From positions 868,001 through 932,000 of the forward strand of contig NZ_CP026124.1 of the NCBI RefSeq assembly GCF_002902905.1: a DNA stretch of 64,000 nt. Direction: 5' to 3'. Below the pieces are notes generated by a model, which worked only from the letters and a program-made list of their open reading frames with translations, did no database searches and was not told the origin of the DNA. Made by a program: the position numbers and the translations under genes. This DNA comes from Achromobacter sp. AONIH1. GTDB taxonomy: Bacteria; Pseudomonadota; Gammaproteobacteria; Burkholderiales; Burkholderiaceae_B. This document shows positions 43,417 through 52,317 of the stretch, piece after piece (positions within the stretch are counted from its first letter, which is position 1; each line of letters opens with the position of its first letter).

Positions 43417-44610
43417 ATGCATCCGATCCTTGAAACCGTCACCCAAGGCGCCGACGAATTCGTCGCGCTGCGCCGCGATATCCACCGCCATCCCGAACTG
43501 GGCTACCAGGAATTCCGCACCAGCGACCTGGTGGCGCAATGCCTGACGCAATGGGGCTATGAAGTCGAACGCGGCCTGGGCGGCACCGGCGTGGTCGGCC
43601 AGCTGCGCCGGGGCAAGGGCGGCAAGCGCCTGGGCCTGCGCGCCGACATGGACGCGCTGCCGATCCAGGAAGCCACCGGCCTGGAACACGCCAGCTGCAA
43701 CGAAGGCATCATGCACGCCTGCGGCCACGACGGCCACACCGCCATGCTGCTGGCGGCGGCGCATCATCTGGCCAGGCATGGCGAGTTCGACGGCACGCTG
43801 AACCTGATCTTCCAGCCCGCCGAGGAAGGACTGGGCGGCGCCAAGCGCATGATGGAGGACGGGCTGTTCAGCAAGTATCCCTGCGACGCCATCTTCGCCA
43901 TGCACAACATGCCCGGCCATCCGCAAGGCCACCTGCTGCTGCGCGACGGCGCGGCCATGGCGTCCTCGGACAACGTCACCATCACACTGGAAGGCGTGGG
44001 CGGGCACGGCGCGATGCCGCATTGCGCCGCCGATCCGGTGGTCGCCGGCGCGGCCATCGTCATGGGCCTGCAGAGCATCGTGGCCCGCAACGTCGATCCG
44101 CTGCACATGTCGGTGATCACGGTGGGCGCCTTCAACGCCGGCAAGGCCAACAACGTCATTCCGCAGACGGCCACGCTCAAGCTCAGCGTGCGCGCGCTGG
44201 ACCGCGACGTGCGCAACCTGCTGGAAGACCGCATCACCGAGCTGGTCCACAACCAGGCCGCCAGCTACCAGGTGCGCGCCACCATCGACTACAAGCGCGG
44301 CTATCCGGTGTTGGTCAACACCGTCGCCGAAACCGATTTCGCGCGCCAGGTGGCGCTGGAACTGGTGGGCGCGGACCAGGTCGTGCCGCAGACGCGGCCG
44401 CTGACCGGCAGCGAGGACTTCGCCTTCATGCTGGAGGAAGTGCCCGGCTCGTACCTGCTGGTCGGCAACGGCGATGGCTCGCCGGACGGCTTCAACAGCG
44501 GCCACGGCGCCTGCATGGTGCACAACCCCGGCTACGACTTCAACGACCACAGCCTGCCGGTGGGCGCGGCGTACTGGGTGCTGCTGACGCAGCGCTTCCT
44601 GAGGGGGTAG
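43417..44610 (+). CDS. M20-family amidohydrolase (hippurate hydrolase/aminoacylase type)
   Basis: A 397-residue metallopeptidase-fold protein. Metal and catalytic motifs: 'GLRADMDALPIQEATGLEHA', 'MHACGHDGHTAMLLAAAHHL', 'FQPAEEGLGGAKRMMEDG' and 'GVGGHGAMPHCAADP' of the dimerisation domain. These enzymes cleave N-acyl amino acids or similar amides in the cytosol. The gene is 40 bases after the Bug protein gene and is divergently regulated by LysR, which makes an uptake-and-deacylation unit likely. Substrate unknown. Its stop is immediately followed by the third copy of the stop-abutting repeat. Confidence 0.93.
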   Translation: MHPILETVTQGADEFVALRRDIHRHPELGYQEFRTSDLVAQCLTQWGYEVERGLGGTGVVGQLRRGKGGKRLGLRADMDALPIQEATGLEHASCNEGIMHACGHDGHTAMLLAAAHHLARHGEFDGTLNLIFQPAEEGLGGAKRMMEDGLFSKYPCDAIFAMHNMPGHPQGHLLLRDGAAMASSDNVTITLEGVGGHGAMPHCAADPVVAGAAIVMGLQSIVARNVDPLHMSVITVGAFNAGKANNVIPQTATLKLSVRALDRDVRNLLEDRITELVHNQAASYQVRATIDYKRGYPVLVNTVAETDFARQVALELVGADQVVPQTRPLTGSEDFAFMLEEVPGSYLLVGNGDGSPDGFNSGHGACMVHNPGYDFNDHSLPVGAAYWVLLTQRFLRG

Positions 44611-44682
44611 GCCCACCCCCGAAGCGCTGACGCGCTTCCCCCTCAAGGGGGCATGCCTGCGGACCGGCAAAGCCGGCTCCGC
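44611..44682 (+). repeat. Stop-abutting intergenic repeat, copy 3 (after M20 hydrolase)
   Basis: It begins right after the TAG: GCCCACCCCCGAAGCGCTGA, CGCGCTTCCCCCTCAAGGGG, then CGGACCGGCAAAGCCGG and CTCCG. Same block and same orientation to the preceding gene as copies 1 and 2. Confidence 0.85.
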
Positions 44683-44746
44683 GGCATCCCGATGCAACAA
44701 TACCGGTCGCAAGCGCTGCGGCCGCGCCGTGGAAACCAATGTGTGT

Positions 44747-45874
44747 TTACGCCATCTCGAACAGGCGCTTGTGTTCGCGGATGGCGTAGCGGTCGGTCAT
44801 GCCGGCGATGTAGTCGGCGATGGCGCGCGCCTGTTCGTTGAAGGCCGGCCGGCGGTAATCGGGCGGCAGCAGGCGCGGGTCGTCCAGGAAGGCCGCGAAC
44901 AGCTCGCGCACGATGCGGCGCGCCTTGGTGGTCATGCGCAGCACGCGGTAGTGGCGGTACAGATTGTCGAACAGGAATTTCTTCAGCTCGTCGGCCTCGC
45001 GCCGGATGCCGTCTGAGAAACCGGCCAGCGGCGGCGCGCGCCGCACGTCGTCGGCGCTGGCCGGCGCATGCTCGGCGATGCGCGCCAGCGAGGTGCGGGT
45101 CAGGTCGGTGATCAGCGTGTTGATCATGCGGCGAATGGTTTCCGACACGGCGCGGCGCGACGGCAGCTCGGGATAGCGCGCCAGCACCTCGGCGTGATGA
45201 CGGCCGAAGATGGCCACATCCTGCATCTGCTCGACCGTGATCAGGCCCGACCGCAGGCCGTCGTCAATGTCGTGGTTGTTGTAGGCGATCTCGTCGGCCA
45301 GGTTGGCCAGCTGCGCCTCCAGCGAGGGCTGGGTGCGCTCCAGGAAGCGCACGCCCACCGCGCCCAGTTGGCGCGCGTGCGCCGCCGAGCAGTGCTTGAG
45401 GATGCCTTCGCGCGTCTCGAAGCACAGGTTCAGGCCGTTGAAGTCGGCGTAGCGCTCTTCCAGCTCGTCCACCACGCGCAGGCTCTGCAGGTTGTGCTCG
45501 AAGCCGCCGGCCTCGGGCGCCAGCTCGCGCATGCAGGCGTTGAGTTCGTCCTGCCCGGCGTGGCCGAACGGCGTGTGCCCCAGATCATGGGCCAGCGAGA
45601 TGGCCTCGGTCAGGTCTTCCGACAGGGCCAGGCTGCGCGCCAGCGTGCGCGCGATCTGCGCCACTTCCAGGCTGTGGGTCAGGCGGGTGCGGAACAGGTC
45701 GCCTTCGTGGTTGACGAAGACCTGGGTCTTGTATTCCAGCCGCCGGAACGCGCCGGAATGCACGATGCGGTCGCGATCGCGCTGGAACTCGGTCCGATTT
45801 TCCGGCGGAGGCTCGGCATGGGTCCGACCGCGCGATCGGGACGGGTCGGATGCATAGGAAGCCAATTCGTTCAT
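44747..45874 (-). CDS. dgt: Deoxyguanosinetriphosphate triphosphohydrolase-like protein
   Basis: A 375-residue HD-domain enzyme from ATG 45874 ([17 protein letters not shown]). A GTG at 45880 has better spacing from AGGAGA (7 bases) and could be the true start; the choice changes only two residues. The HD metal site is visible in '[20 protein letters not shown]' and '[20 protein letters not shown]', with '[14 protein letters not shown]' later. It removes triphosphate from dNTPs (dGTPase-like). It follows aroB by a few tens of bases on the same strand, the conserved aroK-aroB-dgt order. Confidence 0.93.
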   Translation of the reverse strand: MNELASYASDPSRSRGRTHAEPPPENRTEFQRDRDRIVHSGAFRRLEYKTQVFVNHEGDLFRTRLTHSLEVAQIARTLARSLALSEDLTEAISLAHDLGHTPFGHAGQDELNACMRELAPEAGGFEHNLQSLRVVDELEERYADFNGLNLCFETREGILKHCSAAHARQLGAVGVRFLERTQPSLEAQLANLADEIAYNNHDIDDGLRSGLITVEQMQDVAIFGRHHAEVLARYPELPSRRAVSETIRRMINTLITDLTRTSLARIAEHAPASADDVRRAPPLAGFSDGIRREADELKKFLFDNLYRHYRVLRMTTKARRIVRELFAAFLDDPRLLPPDYRRPAFNEQARAIADYIAGMTDRYAIREHKRLFEMA

Positions 45875-45908
45875 CTGCACAGCACCGTCTCCTGTCACGG
45901 TTGTCGGT

Positions 45909-46985
45909 CTAGCCGGTGGTCCGGGCCAATACGGCGCGCACCGCCTCGTCGGGCGCCGCGCGGGTCACGGCCTCGCCGATGCGGGTCATGAGCACGTAGC
46001 GGATCGAGCCGCCCTCGGTCTTCTTGTCGACCTGCATCAGGTCCAGCCAGCGGTCGGCGCCGAGGTCGGGCGCGGTGACCGGGCAGCCGATGCCTTCGAC
46101 CAGCGCGCGCACGCGCGCGACGTCGGCGCGCGCAAAGCCCGCCACATCGGCCGACAGCTCGGCCGCCTGCACCATGCCGCAGCCCACGGCCTCGCCGTGC
46201 AGCCAGGCGCCGTAGCCCAGGCCCGCCTCGATGGCGTGGCCGAAGGTGTGGCCCAGGTTCAGGATGGCGCGCAGGCCGGACTCGCGTTCGTCCTTGCCCA
46301 CCACCTGCGCCTTCAGCTCGCAGGAGCGGCGGATGGCGTAGGTCACGGCGTCCGGATCCAGCGCGCGCAGCTTGGGCGCGTTCAGTTCACACCAGGCCCA
46401 GAATTCCGGGTCCAGGATCAGGCCGTACTTGATCACCTCGGCCAGACCGGCCGACACTTCGCGCGCCGGCAGCGTGTTCAGCACGTCGGTATCGATCTCG
46501 ACCGCCACCGGCTGGTAGAACGCGCCGATCATGTTCTTGCCCAGCGGGTGGTTGACCGCGGTCTTGCCGCCCACCGAGGAATCGACCTGCGCCAGCAGCG
46601 TGGTCGGCACCTGCAGGAAGCGCACGCCGCGCATGTAGACGGCGGCCGCGAAGCCGGTCATGTCGCCGATCACCCCGCCGCCCAGCGCCACCAGCACGCA
46701 GCGCCGGTCCAGCCGCTGCGACAGCAGCGCGTCGAAGATCAGGTTGAGCGACTGCCAGTCCTTGTAGGACTCGCCGTCGGGCAGCTCGATGCGCAGCACG
46801 CGCTTGCCGGTACGCGCCAGCGCCGCCTCGGCGCGCTCGCCGTACAGCGCCGCCACGGTCGGGTTGGTGACCACGGCGATGGCGGTGGCGTCGGCCGGGA
46901 TGCATTGATCCAGGCGGTCCAGGCGGCCGGGGCCGATATGGATGGGGTAGCTGCCCCCGGGAGTGTCGACCTCGACTACATTCAT
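45909..46985 (-). CDS. aroB: 3-dehydroquinate synthase
   Basis: A 358-residue enzyme from ATG 46985 ([15 protein letters not shown]). That ATG overlaps the aroK stop as ATGA, showing coupling. NAD-binding '[20 protein letters not shown]', active-site '[20 protein letters not shown]', and the zinc-ligand region '[19 protein letters not shown]' with '[10 protein letters not shown]' are intact. It converts DAHP to 3-dehydroquinate in the shikimate pathway, in the cytosol. Next gene downstream is dgt. Confidence 0.98.
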   Translation of the reverse strand: MNVVEVDTPGGSYPIHIGPGRLDRLDQCIPADATAIAVVTNPTVAALYGERAEAALARTGKRVLRIELPDGESYKDWQSLNLIFDALLSQRLDRRCVLVALGGGVIGDMTGFAAAVYMRGVRFLQVPTTLLAQVDSSVGGKTAVNHPLGKNMIGAFYQPVAVEIDTDVLNTLPAREVSAGLAEVIKYGLILDPEFWAWCELNAPKLRALDPDAVTYAIRRSCELKAQVVGKDERESGLRAILNLGHTFGHAIEAGLGYGAWLHGEAVGCGMVQAAELSADVAGFARADVARVRALVEGIGCPVTAPDLGADRWLDLMQVDKKTEGGSIRYVLMTRIGEAVTRAAPDEAVRAVLARTTG

Positions 46986-47623
46986 ATGCGCTTCTCGAAA
47001 GCTTGCAATTGCGGCAACAGACCCTTGACCAGGGTCTGGATGGGCGTGGAACCGGTCTCGACCACCAGGTCGGCGACTTCGCGGTAGTAAGGCTCGCGGC
47101 GGGTCATCAGGTCGCGCAGCGTGCCCTTGGGATCGGCCGTGGCCAGCAGCGGGCGGTTGCGGTCGCGGCAGGTGCGGCGGAACAATTCGTCCACGCTGGC
47201 CCTCAGATAGACGACGATGCCGCGCTCGTGCAGCCGCTGGCGGTTTTCCGGCGCCAGGATGGCGCCGCCGCCGGTGGCGAGAATAATGTTGCGCCGTTGG
47301 GTACACTCTTCCAGTGCGGCGGATTCCCGGCGACGGAAACCGGCCTCGCCCTCGATTTCGAAGATTACCGGCACACGCACGCCGCAACGCGCCTCCAGCT
47401 CATGATCCAGATCGACGAAGTCGCGCCCCAAGGCGCGCGCCAGGCTGCGGCCTATGGTCGTCTTGCCCGCCCCCATCATGCCCACCAGGAACACGGGCAG
47501 GTCATGCGGCAGGGTCACGGCCTTGCCGGCGCATTCGGCGGCGCAGGGCTGGAGTTCGGGCGCCTCGCCGGAGGGCGCCAGGTCCGGGTCAGCCTCCGGA
47601 CATGAGCTTGCGGATACGTTCAT
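46982..47623 (-). CDS. aroK: Shikimate kinase
   Basis: A 213-residue protein from ATG 47623. Family features are the Walker A '[17 protein letters not shown]', the shikimate-binding '[14 protein letters not shown]' and '[12 protein letters not shown]', 'LATGGGAIL', and the lid region '[12 protein letters not shown]'. The first 40 residues are an unconserved extension ('[18 protein letters not shown]'). It phosphorylates shikimate. It is coupled to aroB by an ATGA overlap and is divergent from the PBP1A gene with about 115 bases between them. Confidence 0.97.
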   Translation of the reverse strand: MNVSASSCPEADPDLAPSGEAPELQPCAAECAGKAVTLPHDLPVFLVGMMGAGKTTIGRSLARALGRDFVDLDHELEARCGVRVPVIFEIEGEAGFRRRESAALEECTQRRNIILATGGGAILAPENRQRLHERGIVVYLRASVDELFRRTCRDRNRPLLATADPKGTLRDLMTRREPYYREVADLVVETGSTPIQTLVKGLLPQLQAFEKRI

Positions 47624-47737
47624 GACGGCAATTATCACATTGCCGCCAGTTGCCCGCGCGCCACACTGAACGATATTGTTACAGAAACCGGCTTCCCGCT
47701 CCCAGGCGGGACCTGAGATACCCGTAAAATCGCCGCG

Positions 47738-50182
47738 ATGAGCAAGCCCCAGAATTCCTCCAAGAAAGACAAGCCCGCCAAAGGCGGTTCGCCGTTCCTG
47801 CGATTTTTCGTCAAGGCGGGCATTTTCTGCGCGGGCCTGTTCCTGTGCGGCGTGCTGCTGGCCGGCATGGCGCTGGCGCTGGCCTGGCCCAACCTGCCCG
47901 ACCTGAACGCCATGACGGATTACCGCCCTCGTGTGCCGCTGCGCGTCTACACGGCGGACCGGGTGCTGATCGGCGAGTTCGGCGAAGAGCGCCGCAACGT
48001 GCTGCGCTTCAACGAAATCCCGGACGTGATGAAGTCCGCGGTGCTGGCGGCCGAGGACGACCGCTTCTACCAGCACGGCGGCATCGACTGGGTCGGCGTG
48101 GTGCGCGCCGGTCTGACCAACCTCGTCAACATGTCCAAGACGCAGGGCGCCAGCACGATCACCATGCAGGTGGCGCGCAACTTCTACCTGTCGTCGGAAA
48201 AGACCTACTCGCGCAAGTTCTACGAGCTGCTGCTCACATTCAAGATCGAGTCCCAGCTCACCAAGGACCAGATCCTTGAGCTGTACATGAACCAGATCTA
48301 CCTGGGCCACCGCGCCTACGGCTTCGCGGCCGCGTCGCGCACCTATTTCGGCAAGCAGCTGTCGGACATCACGCCGGCCGAGGCCGCCATGCTGGCCGGC
48401 ATTCCCAAGGCCCCGTCGCGCTTCAACCCGATCGCCAACCGCCCCCGCGCCGAGCTGCGCCAGCGCTACGTGCTGGGCCGCATGCAGTCGCTGGGCTACC
48501 TGACCGAGGCCGAGTACAAGCAGGCGATGGCCCAGCCCATCGTGATGAAGTCGGCCGAAGGGACGCCCGCCGGCGGCTACGCCATCCACGGCGAATACGT
48601 GGCCGAGCTGGCGCGCCAGCTGCTGTTCAACGTGTACCAGGACAACGTCTATTCGCGCGGCCTAAACATCTACACCACGGTCCAGTCCAAGGACCAGGAA
48701 GCCGCCTACCGCGCCGTGCGCGAGGGCGTGCTGGAATACACCCGCCGCGCGCCCTACCCCGGTCCGGAAGAGCAGCTCGACCTGCCCGCCGGCACCGAGA
48801 GCAACCCGCAGGCGCTGGATGACTTCCTGGATGGCGTGTTCGACAAGTTCAGCGACAGCGGCGACCTGCTGACCGCGCTGGTGCTGTCGGCCAGCCCCAC
48901 CGAGGTGAAGCTGGCGCGCAGCTCGCGCGAGATCATCACCATCACCGACAAGAAGGTGCTGGGCGTGGTGGCGCGCGCGCTGAACGACAAGGCCAAGCCC
49001 GAACAGCGCATCAAGCGCGGCTCGGTGGTCTACATCCGCAAGTTCGGCGACAACTGGGAAATCATCAACCTGCCGGCCGTGCAGGCGGCCTTCGTCGCCC
49101 TGTCGCCGCAGGACGGCGCCATCCGCGCCATGGTGGGCGGCTTCGACTTCTATCGCGGCAACTTCAACCGCGTGACCCAGGCCTGGCGCCAGCCGGGCTC
49201 GAACATCAAGCCCTTCATCTACGCCGCCTCGCTGGAACGCGGCCTGACGCCGGCCACGCAGATCTCCGACCTGCCGTTCGAGCTTTCGGCGGCCCAGACC
49301 GGCTCCAAGGCCTGGACGCCCAAGAACTACGGCAACCAGTACGAGCCCATGCTGACGCTGCGCCAGGGCCTGTACAAGTCCAAGAACATGGTGTCGATCC
49401 GCATCCTGCAGGCCATCGGCCCGCAGTACGGCCAGGACTACCTGACCCGCTTCGGCTTCGACAAGGCCCGCCAGCCGGCGGTGCTGCCGCTGGCGCTGGG
49501 CGCGGGCTCGGTCACGCCGCTGCAGGTGGCCGGCGCCTACGCGGTGTTCGCCAACGGCGGCTACCGCATCACGCCCTACCTGATCGACCGCGTGACCGAC
49601 AGCAACGGCAAGGTCATCATGCAGTCCAAGCCGGTCGTGGCCGGCGACGCGGCGGCCCGCGCCATCGATCCGCGCACCGCCTGGATCATGGACGACATCC
49701 TGCGCGGCGTGGCCACCTACGGCACCGCCGCCCGCGCGCGCGTGCTGCTCAAGCGCAACGACATCGCCGGCAAGACCGGCACCACCAACGAATCGGTGGA
49801 CGCCTGGTTCTCGGGCTACACGCCCTCGCTAGTGGCGACCTCGTGGCTGGGCTTCGACCAGCCCAAGTCGCTGGGCTCGCGCGAGACCGGCGGCGGCGTC
49901 GCCATGCCGATCTGGGTGGACTACATGCAGACCGCGCTCAAGGGCGTGCCCGAGGAAAAGCCGCGCCCCCGCCCGGACGGCATCATCGTCGAGAACGGCG
50001 AATACTATTTCTCGGAATTCCCGCCGGGACAGGCGGTGGCCCGCCTGGGCCTGCCGCAAGCCGACACGCTGGGCGAGTTCCTCAACGGCCTGGGCGGCGG
50101 CGGCGAGGACAACAGCATCAAGGTGGCGCCGGGCGTCGGCGCCCAGGGCAACGCCCCCTGGTCGCAGAAGATACCGTTCTGA
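47738..50182 (+). CDS. mrcA: Penicillin-binding protein 1A (bifunctional class A)
   Basis: An 814-residue membrane-anchored peptidoglycan synthase. One N-terminal transmembrane helix (about residues 24-50) is followed by the GT51 domain ('[17 protein letters not shown]', '[13 protein letters not shown]') and a transpeptidase domain with S488-xx-K ('GSNIKPF'), 'SKN' ('[10 protein letters not shown]') and K679-T-G ('[10 protein letters not shown]'). All three active-site boxes are intact. It polymerises and cross-links glycan strands in the periplasm. It ends with a strong terminator. Confidence 0.97.
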   Translation: MSKPQNSSKKDKPAKGGSPFLRFFVKAGIFCAGLFLCGVLLAGMALALAWPNLPDLNAMTDYRPRVPLRVYTADRVLIGEFGEERRNVLRFNEIPDVMKSAVLAAEDDRFYQHGGIDWVGVVRAGLTNLVNMSKTQGASTITMQVARNFYLSSEKTYSRKFYELLLTFKIESQLTKDQILELYMNQIYLGHRAYGFAAASRTYFGKQLSDITPAEAAMLAGIPKAPSRFNPIANRPRAELRQRYVLGRMQSLGYLTEAEYKQAMAQPIVMKSAEGTPAGGYAIHGEYVAELARQLLFNVYQDNVYSRGLNIYTTVQSKDQEAAYRAVREGVLEYTRRAPYPGPEEQLDLPAGTESNPQALDDFLDGVFDKFSDSGDLLTALVLSASPTEVKLARSSREIITITDKKVLGVVARALNDKAKPEQRIKRGSVVYIRKFGDNWEIINLPAVQAAFVALSPQDGAIRAMVGGFDFYRGNFNRVTQAWRQPGSNIKPFIYAASLERGLTPATQISDLPFELSAAQTGSKAWTPKNYGNQYEPMLTLRQGLYKSKNMVSIRILQAIGPQYGQDYLTRFGFDKARQPAVLPLALGAGSVTPLQVAGAYAVFANGGYRITPYLIDRVTDSNGKVIMQSKPVVAGDAAARAIDPRTAWIMDDILRGVATYGTAARARVLLKRNDIAGKTGTTNESVDAWFSGYTPSLVATSWLGFDQPKSLGSRETGGGVAMPIWVDYMQTALKGVPEEKPRPRPDGIIVENGEYYFSEFPPGQAVARLGLPQADTLGEFLNGLGGGGEDNSIKVAPGVGAQGNAPWSQKIPF

Positions 50183-50192
50183 TCGTGAAAAA

Positions 50193-50219
50193 AGCCGGCT
50201 CTGACAGAGCCGGCTTTTT
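50193..50219 (+). terminator. Intrinsic terminator after mrcA
   Basis: Stem AGCCGGCTCT / AGAGCCGGCT, loop GAC, then TTTT. A-rich on the other side, so it could also act on transcripts from cyaY. Confidence 0.93.
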
Positions 50220-50317
50220 CATGGCCGGGCCGCCGCCCGACGGGTGTTCGCGTCCGGTCGGGCGGCGGCTTCGAGAGAAGCCCGCGCGGCGGACGGCGCG
50301 ATGCCTCGCGGGAACGG

Positions 50318-50647
50318 CTACAGGCGGATCGTCACCGGCACGCCGGCGGCGGCCGAACAGATCTGCGACAGCGCATCCGGCAGCTGCGGACCGCCCCGCG
50401 TGTCATTCCAGTGCTGGCCGTCGAAGCGATAATGGAACCCGCCGCTGCGCGCCGCGACCCACAGCTCCTGCATGGCGGCCTGGCTGTTCACCACCACGTG
50501 GGTGTTGTCTTCGAACACCATCGTCAGCACATTGCCGCTGCGGCTGGTCTCGACATCGACATCGAGCGAAGCCGCCCAGTCATCGGCCTGGCTTTCGATG
50601 CTGTTCAGCACCTGGTCGATCAACGCAAGAAATTCGGTTTCGGTCAT
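50318..50647 (-). CDS. cyaY: Frataxin homolog, iron donor CyaY
   Basis: A 109-residue protein from ATG 50647 (MTETEFLALIDQVLNSIESQ). The acidic first helix, 'LTMVFEDNTHVVVNSQAAMQ' and 'LWVAARSGGFHYRFDGQHW' are characteristic; all bacterial frataxin strands are present. It regulates iron delivery to the IscS/IscU machinery for iron-sulfur cluster assembly in the cytosol. It is divergent from lptM, as in E. coli. The tail shows the usual 'LPDALSQICS' helix. A 78-base upstream extension of the frame is not used. Confidence 0.96.
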   Translation of the reverse strand: MTETEFLALIDQVLNSIESQADDWAASLDVDVETSRSGNVLTMVFEDNTHVVVNSQAAMQELWVAARSGGFHYRFDGQHWNDTRGGPQLPDALSQICSAAAGVPVTIRL

Positions 50648-50702
50648 AATCGAGCCTGCAAGAATTACGGAGTTCCCAGTGTCCCAATTGGCATATAGCC
50701 GC

Positions 50703-50867
50703 ATGGCTCTTCGCATTGTAGCCACGCTCGTGGCGACCGGCCTGGTCGCGGCCTGCGGTTACAAGGGTCCTTTATACATGCCGACGCCCGATGGCAAGCC
50801 GCCGTCGACCGCCAAGCAGCAGAAACAGCAGCAGCCGATCATCCCGCCCGCCCCCGCGCTGCCCTGA
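50703..50867 (+). CDS. lptM: LPS translocon maturation chaperone / small lipoprotein LptM (YifL)
   Basis: A 54-residue lipoprotein from ATG 50703. Signal peptide and lipobox 'LVAACGYKGPLYMP' (lipidated Cys about residue 18), then the diagnostic 'GYKGPLYMPTPDGKPP' and a polar Gln/Pro tail. LptM helps assemble the LptDE translocon in the outer membrane. It is divergent from cyaY, the conserved cyaY-lptM arrangement, but dapF/lysA, the usual next gene, is not here; instead a terminator and the ccsB gene follow. Confidence 0.88.
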   Translation: MALRIVATLVATGLVAACGYKGPLYMPTPDGKPPSTAKQQKQQQPIIPPAPALP

Positions 50868-50913
50868 CGCGCCAGGACGGCATGCGCCTGGGCAGCCAGG
50901 CGCGGCAGACAAC

Positions 50914-50939
50914 AAAAAGCCCCCGCATGGGGGCTTTTT
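50914..50939. terminator. Bidirectional intrinsic terminator between lptM and ccsB
   Basis: AAAAAGCCCCC / GGGGGCTTTTT with loop GCAT: A-run on one side and T-run on the other serve both convergent genes. Confidence 0.93.
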
Positions 50940-50960
50940 GCTGGGCGCAATCCCGGCCGA

Positions 50961-52310
50961 TCAGAGCTGGCCGTAGGAATGCAGGCCCGACAGGTACATG
51001 TTCACGCCCAGGAAGGCGAAGCCGGTGATCAGCAGGCCGGTCAGCGCCCAGTACGCCGCCATGGTGCCGCGCAGGCCCTTGATCAGGCGCATGTGCAGCC
51101 AGGCCGCGTAATTGAGCCAGACGATCAGCGCCCAGGTTTCCTTGGGATCCCACTGCCAATAGGCGCCCCAGGCGTCGGCCGCCCACAGCGCGCCCAGGAT
51201 GGTGGCGACCGTGAAGAAGGCGAAGCCGATGGCGATGGCGCGATACATGATGTCGTCCAGCACCTCCAGCGACGGCAGCGCGGCGGCGATGCGGCGCCGG
51301 CCCAGCAGGATGGCGCCGACGATCACCGCGCCGATGCCGAAATACAGCATCCAGGTGGCCGACAGGCCTTCCGAGCGGAACACCATGGGTTCGGCGCACA
51401 GCAGCACGCCCAGCACGAACAGCGGCGCCAGCTTGAGCCAGGACGAGGTCTGGCCGTGCTGCTTGACCAGGTAGGCGAAGCCCACCATGGCCGCCAGCGA
51501 GAAGGTGCCGTAGCCGATGAAGTTGGCCGGCACGTGCAGCTTCATCCACCAGCTCTTGAGCGCCGGCACCAGCGGCTGGATCTGCCCGGCGTCGCGCGTG
51601 AACGAATACCAGAGCAGGAACACCACCGCCGAGGTCACCACCAGCAGCACGAAGCCGCCCAGCGCGCGGGTGGCGTACTTGCGTTCGTAGTACAGGTAGA
51701 ACAGGGCCGTGATCAGCGCGAACAGCACGAACACTTCATACAGGTTGCTGACCGGGATGTGCCCCAGGTCCGGGCCCATCAGGTGGCCTTCGCGCCAGCG
51801 CACCAGCATGCCGGTGGTGCCGGCGAACACCGCGCCCCAGGTCAGCGCCGTGCCCAGCCAGGCGGCCGTGGGGCTGAAGAAGCCGATCCAGTAGCAGACC
51901 ATGGCCAGCGCGAACAGCGCGCTCATCCACAGGATGGCGGATTGCGACGAGAACAGGTACTTCAGGAAGAACACCTGCTCGGCGCGCGCCAGGTCGTTGC
52001 CGTAGAGCATCAGCGCCACGCCGGCCGCGATGGCACAGGCCACCATCAAGCCGCGCAGCGGACGCCACAGCCAGCCCAGCCAGGCCAGCGCCGGCACGGT
52101 GCCGCAAAGGATGATCTTCTCGTAGTAGTCCATGGCGCCGCCATGGCGCATGAGCGCATAGCCCGCGCCGGCCGACAGCAGCAGGAAGAACACGAGGTCG
52201 GTCCAGTCGGGCCGGCCGCGCTGGGCGCGGCTGTCGCCGGTTTCGGACAGCCCGTCCTGCCACAGCGTTTCAGGCGAGGAGGAATGCGTGGTGGTGGTCG
52301 TCGTGGACAT
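50961..52310 (-). CDS. ccsB: Cytochrome c biogenesis protein CcsB/ResC (System II)
   Basis: A 449-residue membrane protein with about eight to ten hydrophobic segments and the heme-handling WWD domain 'DAWGAYWQWDPKETWALIVW', flanked by conserved histidines ('WLHMRL', 'HVPANFIGYG'). The Thr-rich N-terminus (MSTTTTTTHSSS) is cytoplasmic. It works with ResB as the heme lyase/export complex of System II, attaching heme to apocytochromes in the periplasm. The resB gene precedes it by 7 bases. Confidence 0.93.
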   Translation of the reverse strand: MSTTTTTTHSSSPETLWQDGLSETGDSRAQRGRPDWTDLVFFLLLSAGAGYALMRHGGAMDYYEKIILCGTVPALAWLGWLWRPLRGLMVACAIAAGVALMLYGNDLARAEQVFFLKYLFSSQSAILWMSALFALAMVCYWIGFFSPTAAWLGTALTWGAVFAGTTGMLVRWREGHLMGPDLGHIPVSNLYEVFVLFALITALFYLYYERKYATRALGGFVLLVVTSAVVFLLWYSFTRDAGQIQPLVPALKSWWMKLHVPANFIGYGTFSLAAMVGFAYLVKQHGQTSSWLKLAPLFVLGVLLCAEPMVFRSEGLSATWMLYFGIGAVIVGAILLGRRRIAAALPSLEVLDDIMYRAIAIGFAFFTVATILGALWAADAWGAYWQWDPKETWALIVWLNYAAWLHMRLIKGLRGTMAAYWALTGLLITGFAFLGVNMYLSGLHSYGQL

Positions 52311-52317
52311 GGAACCC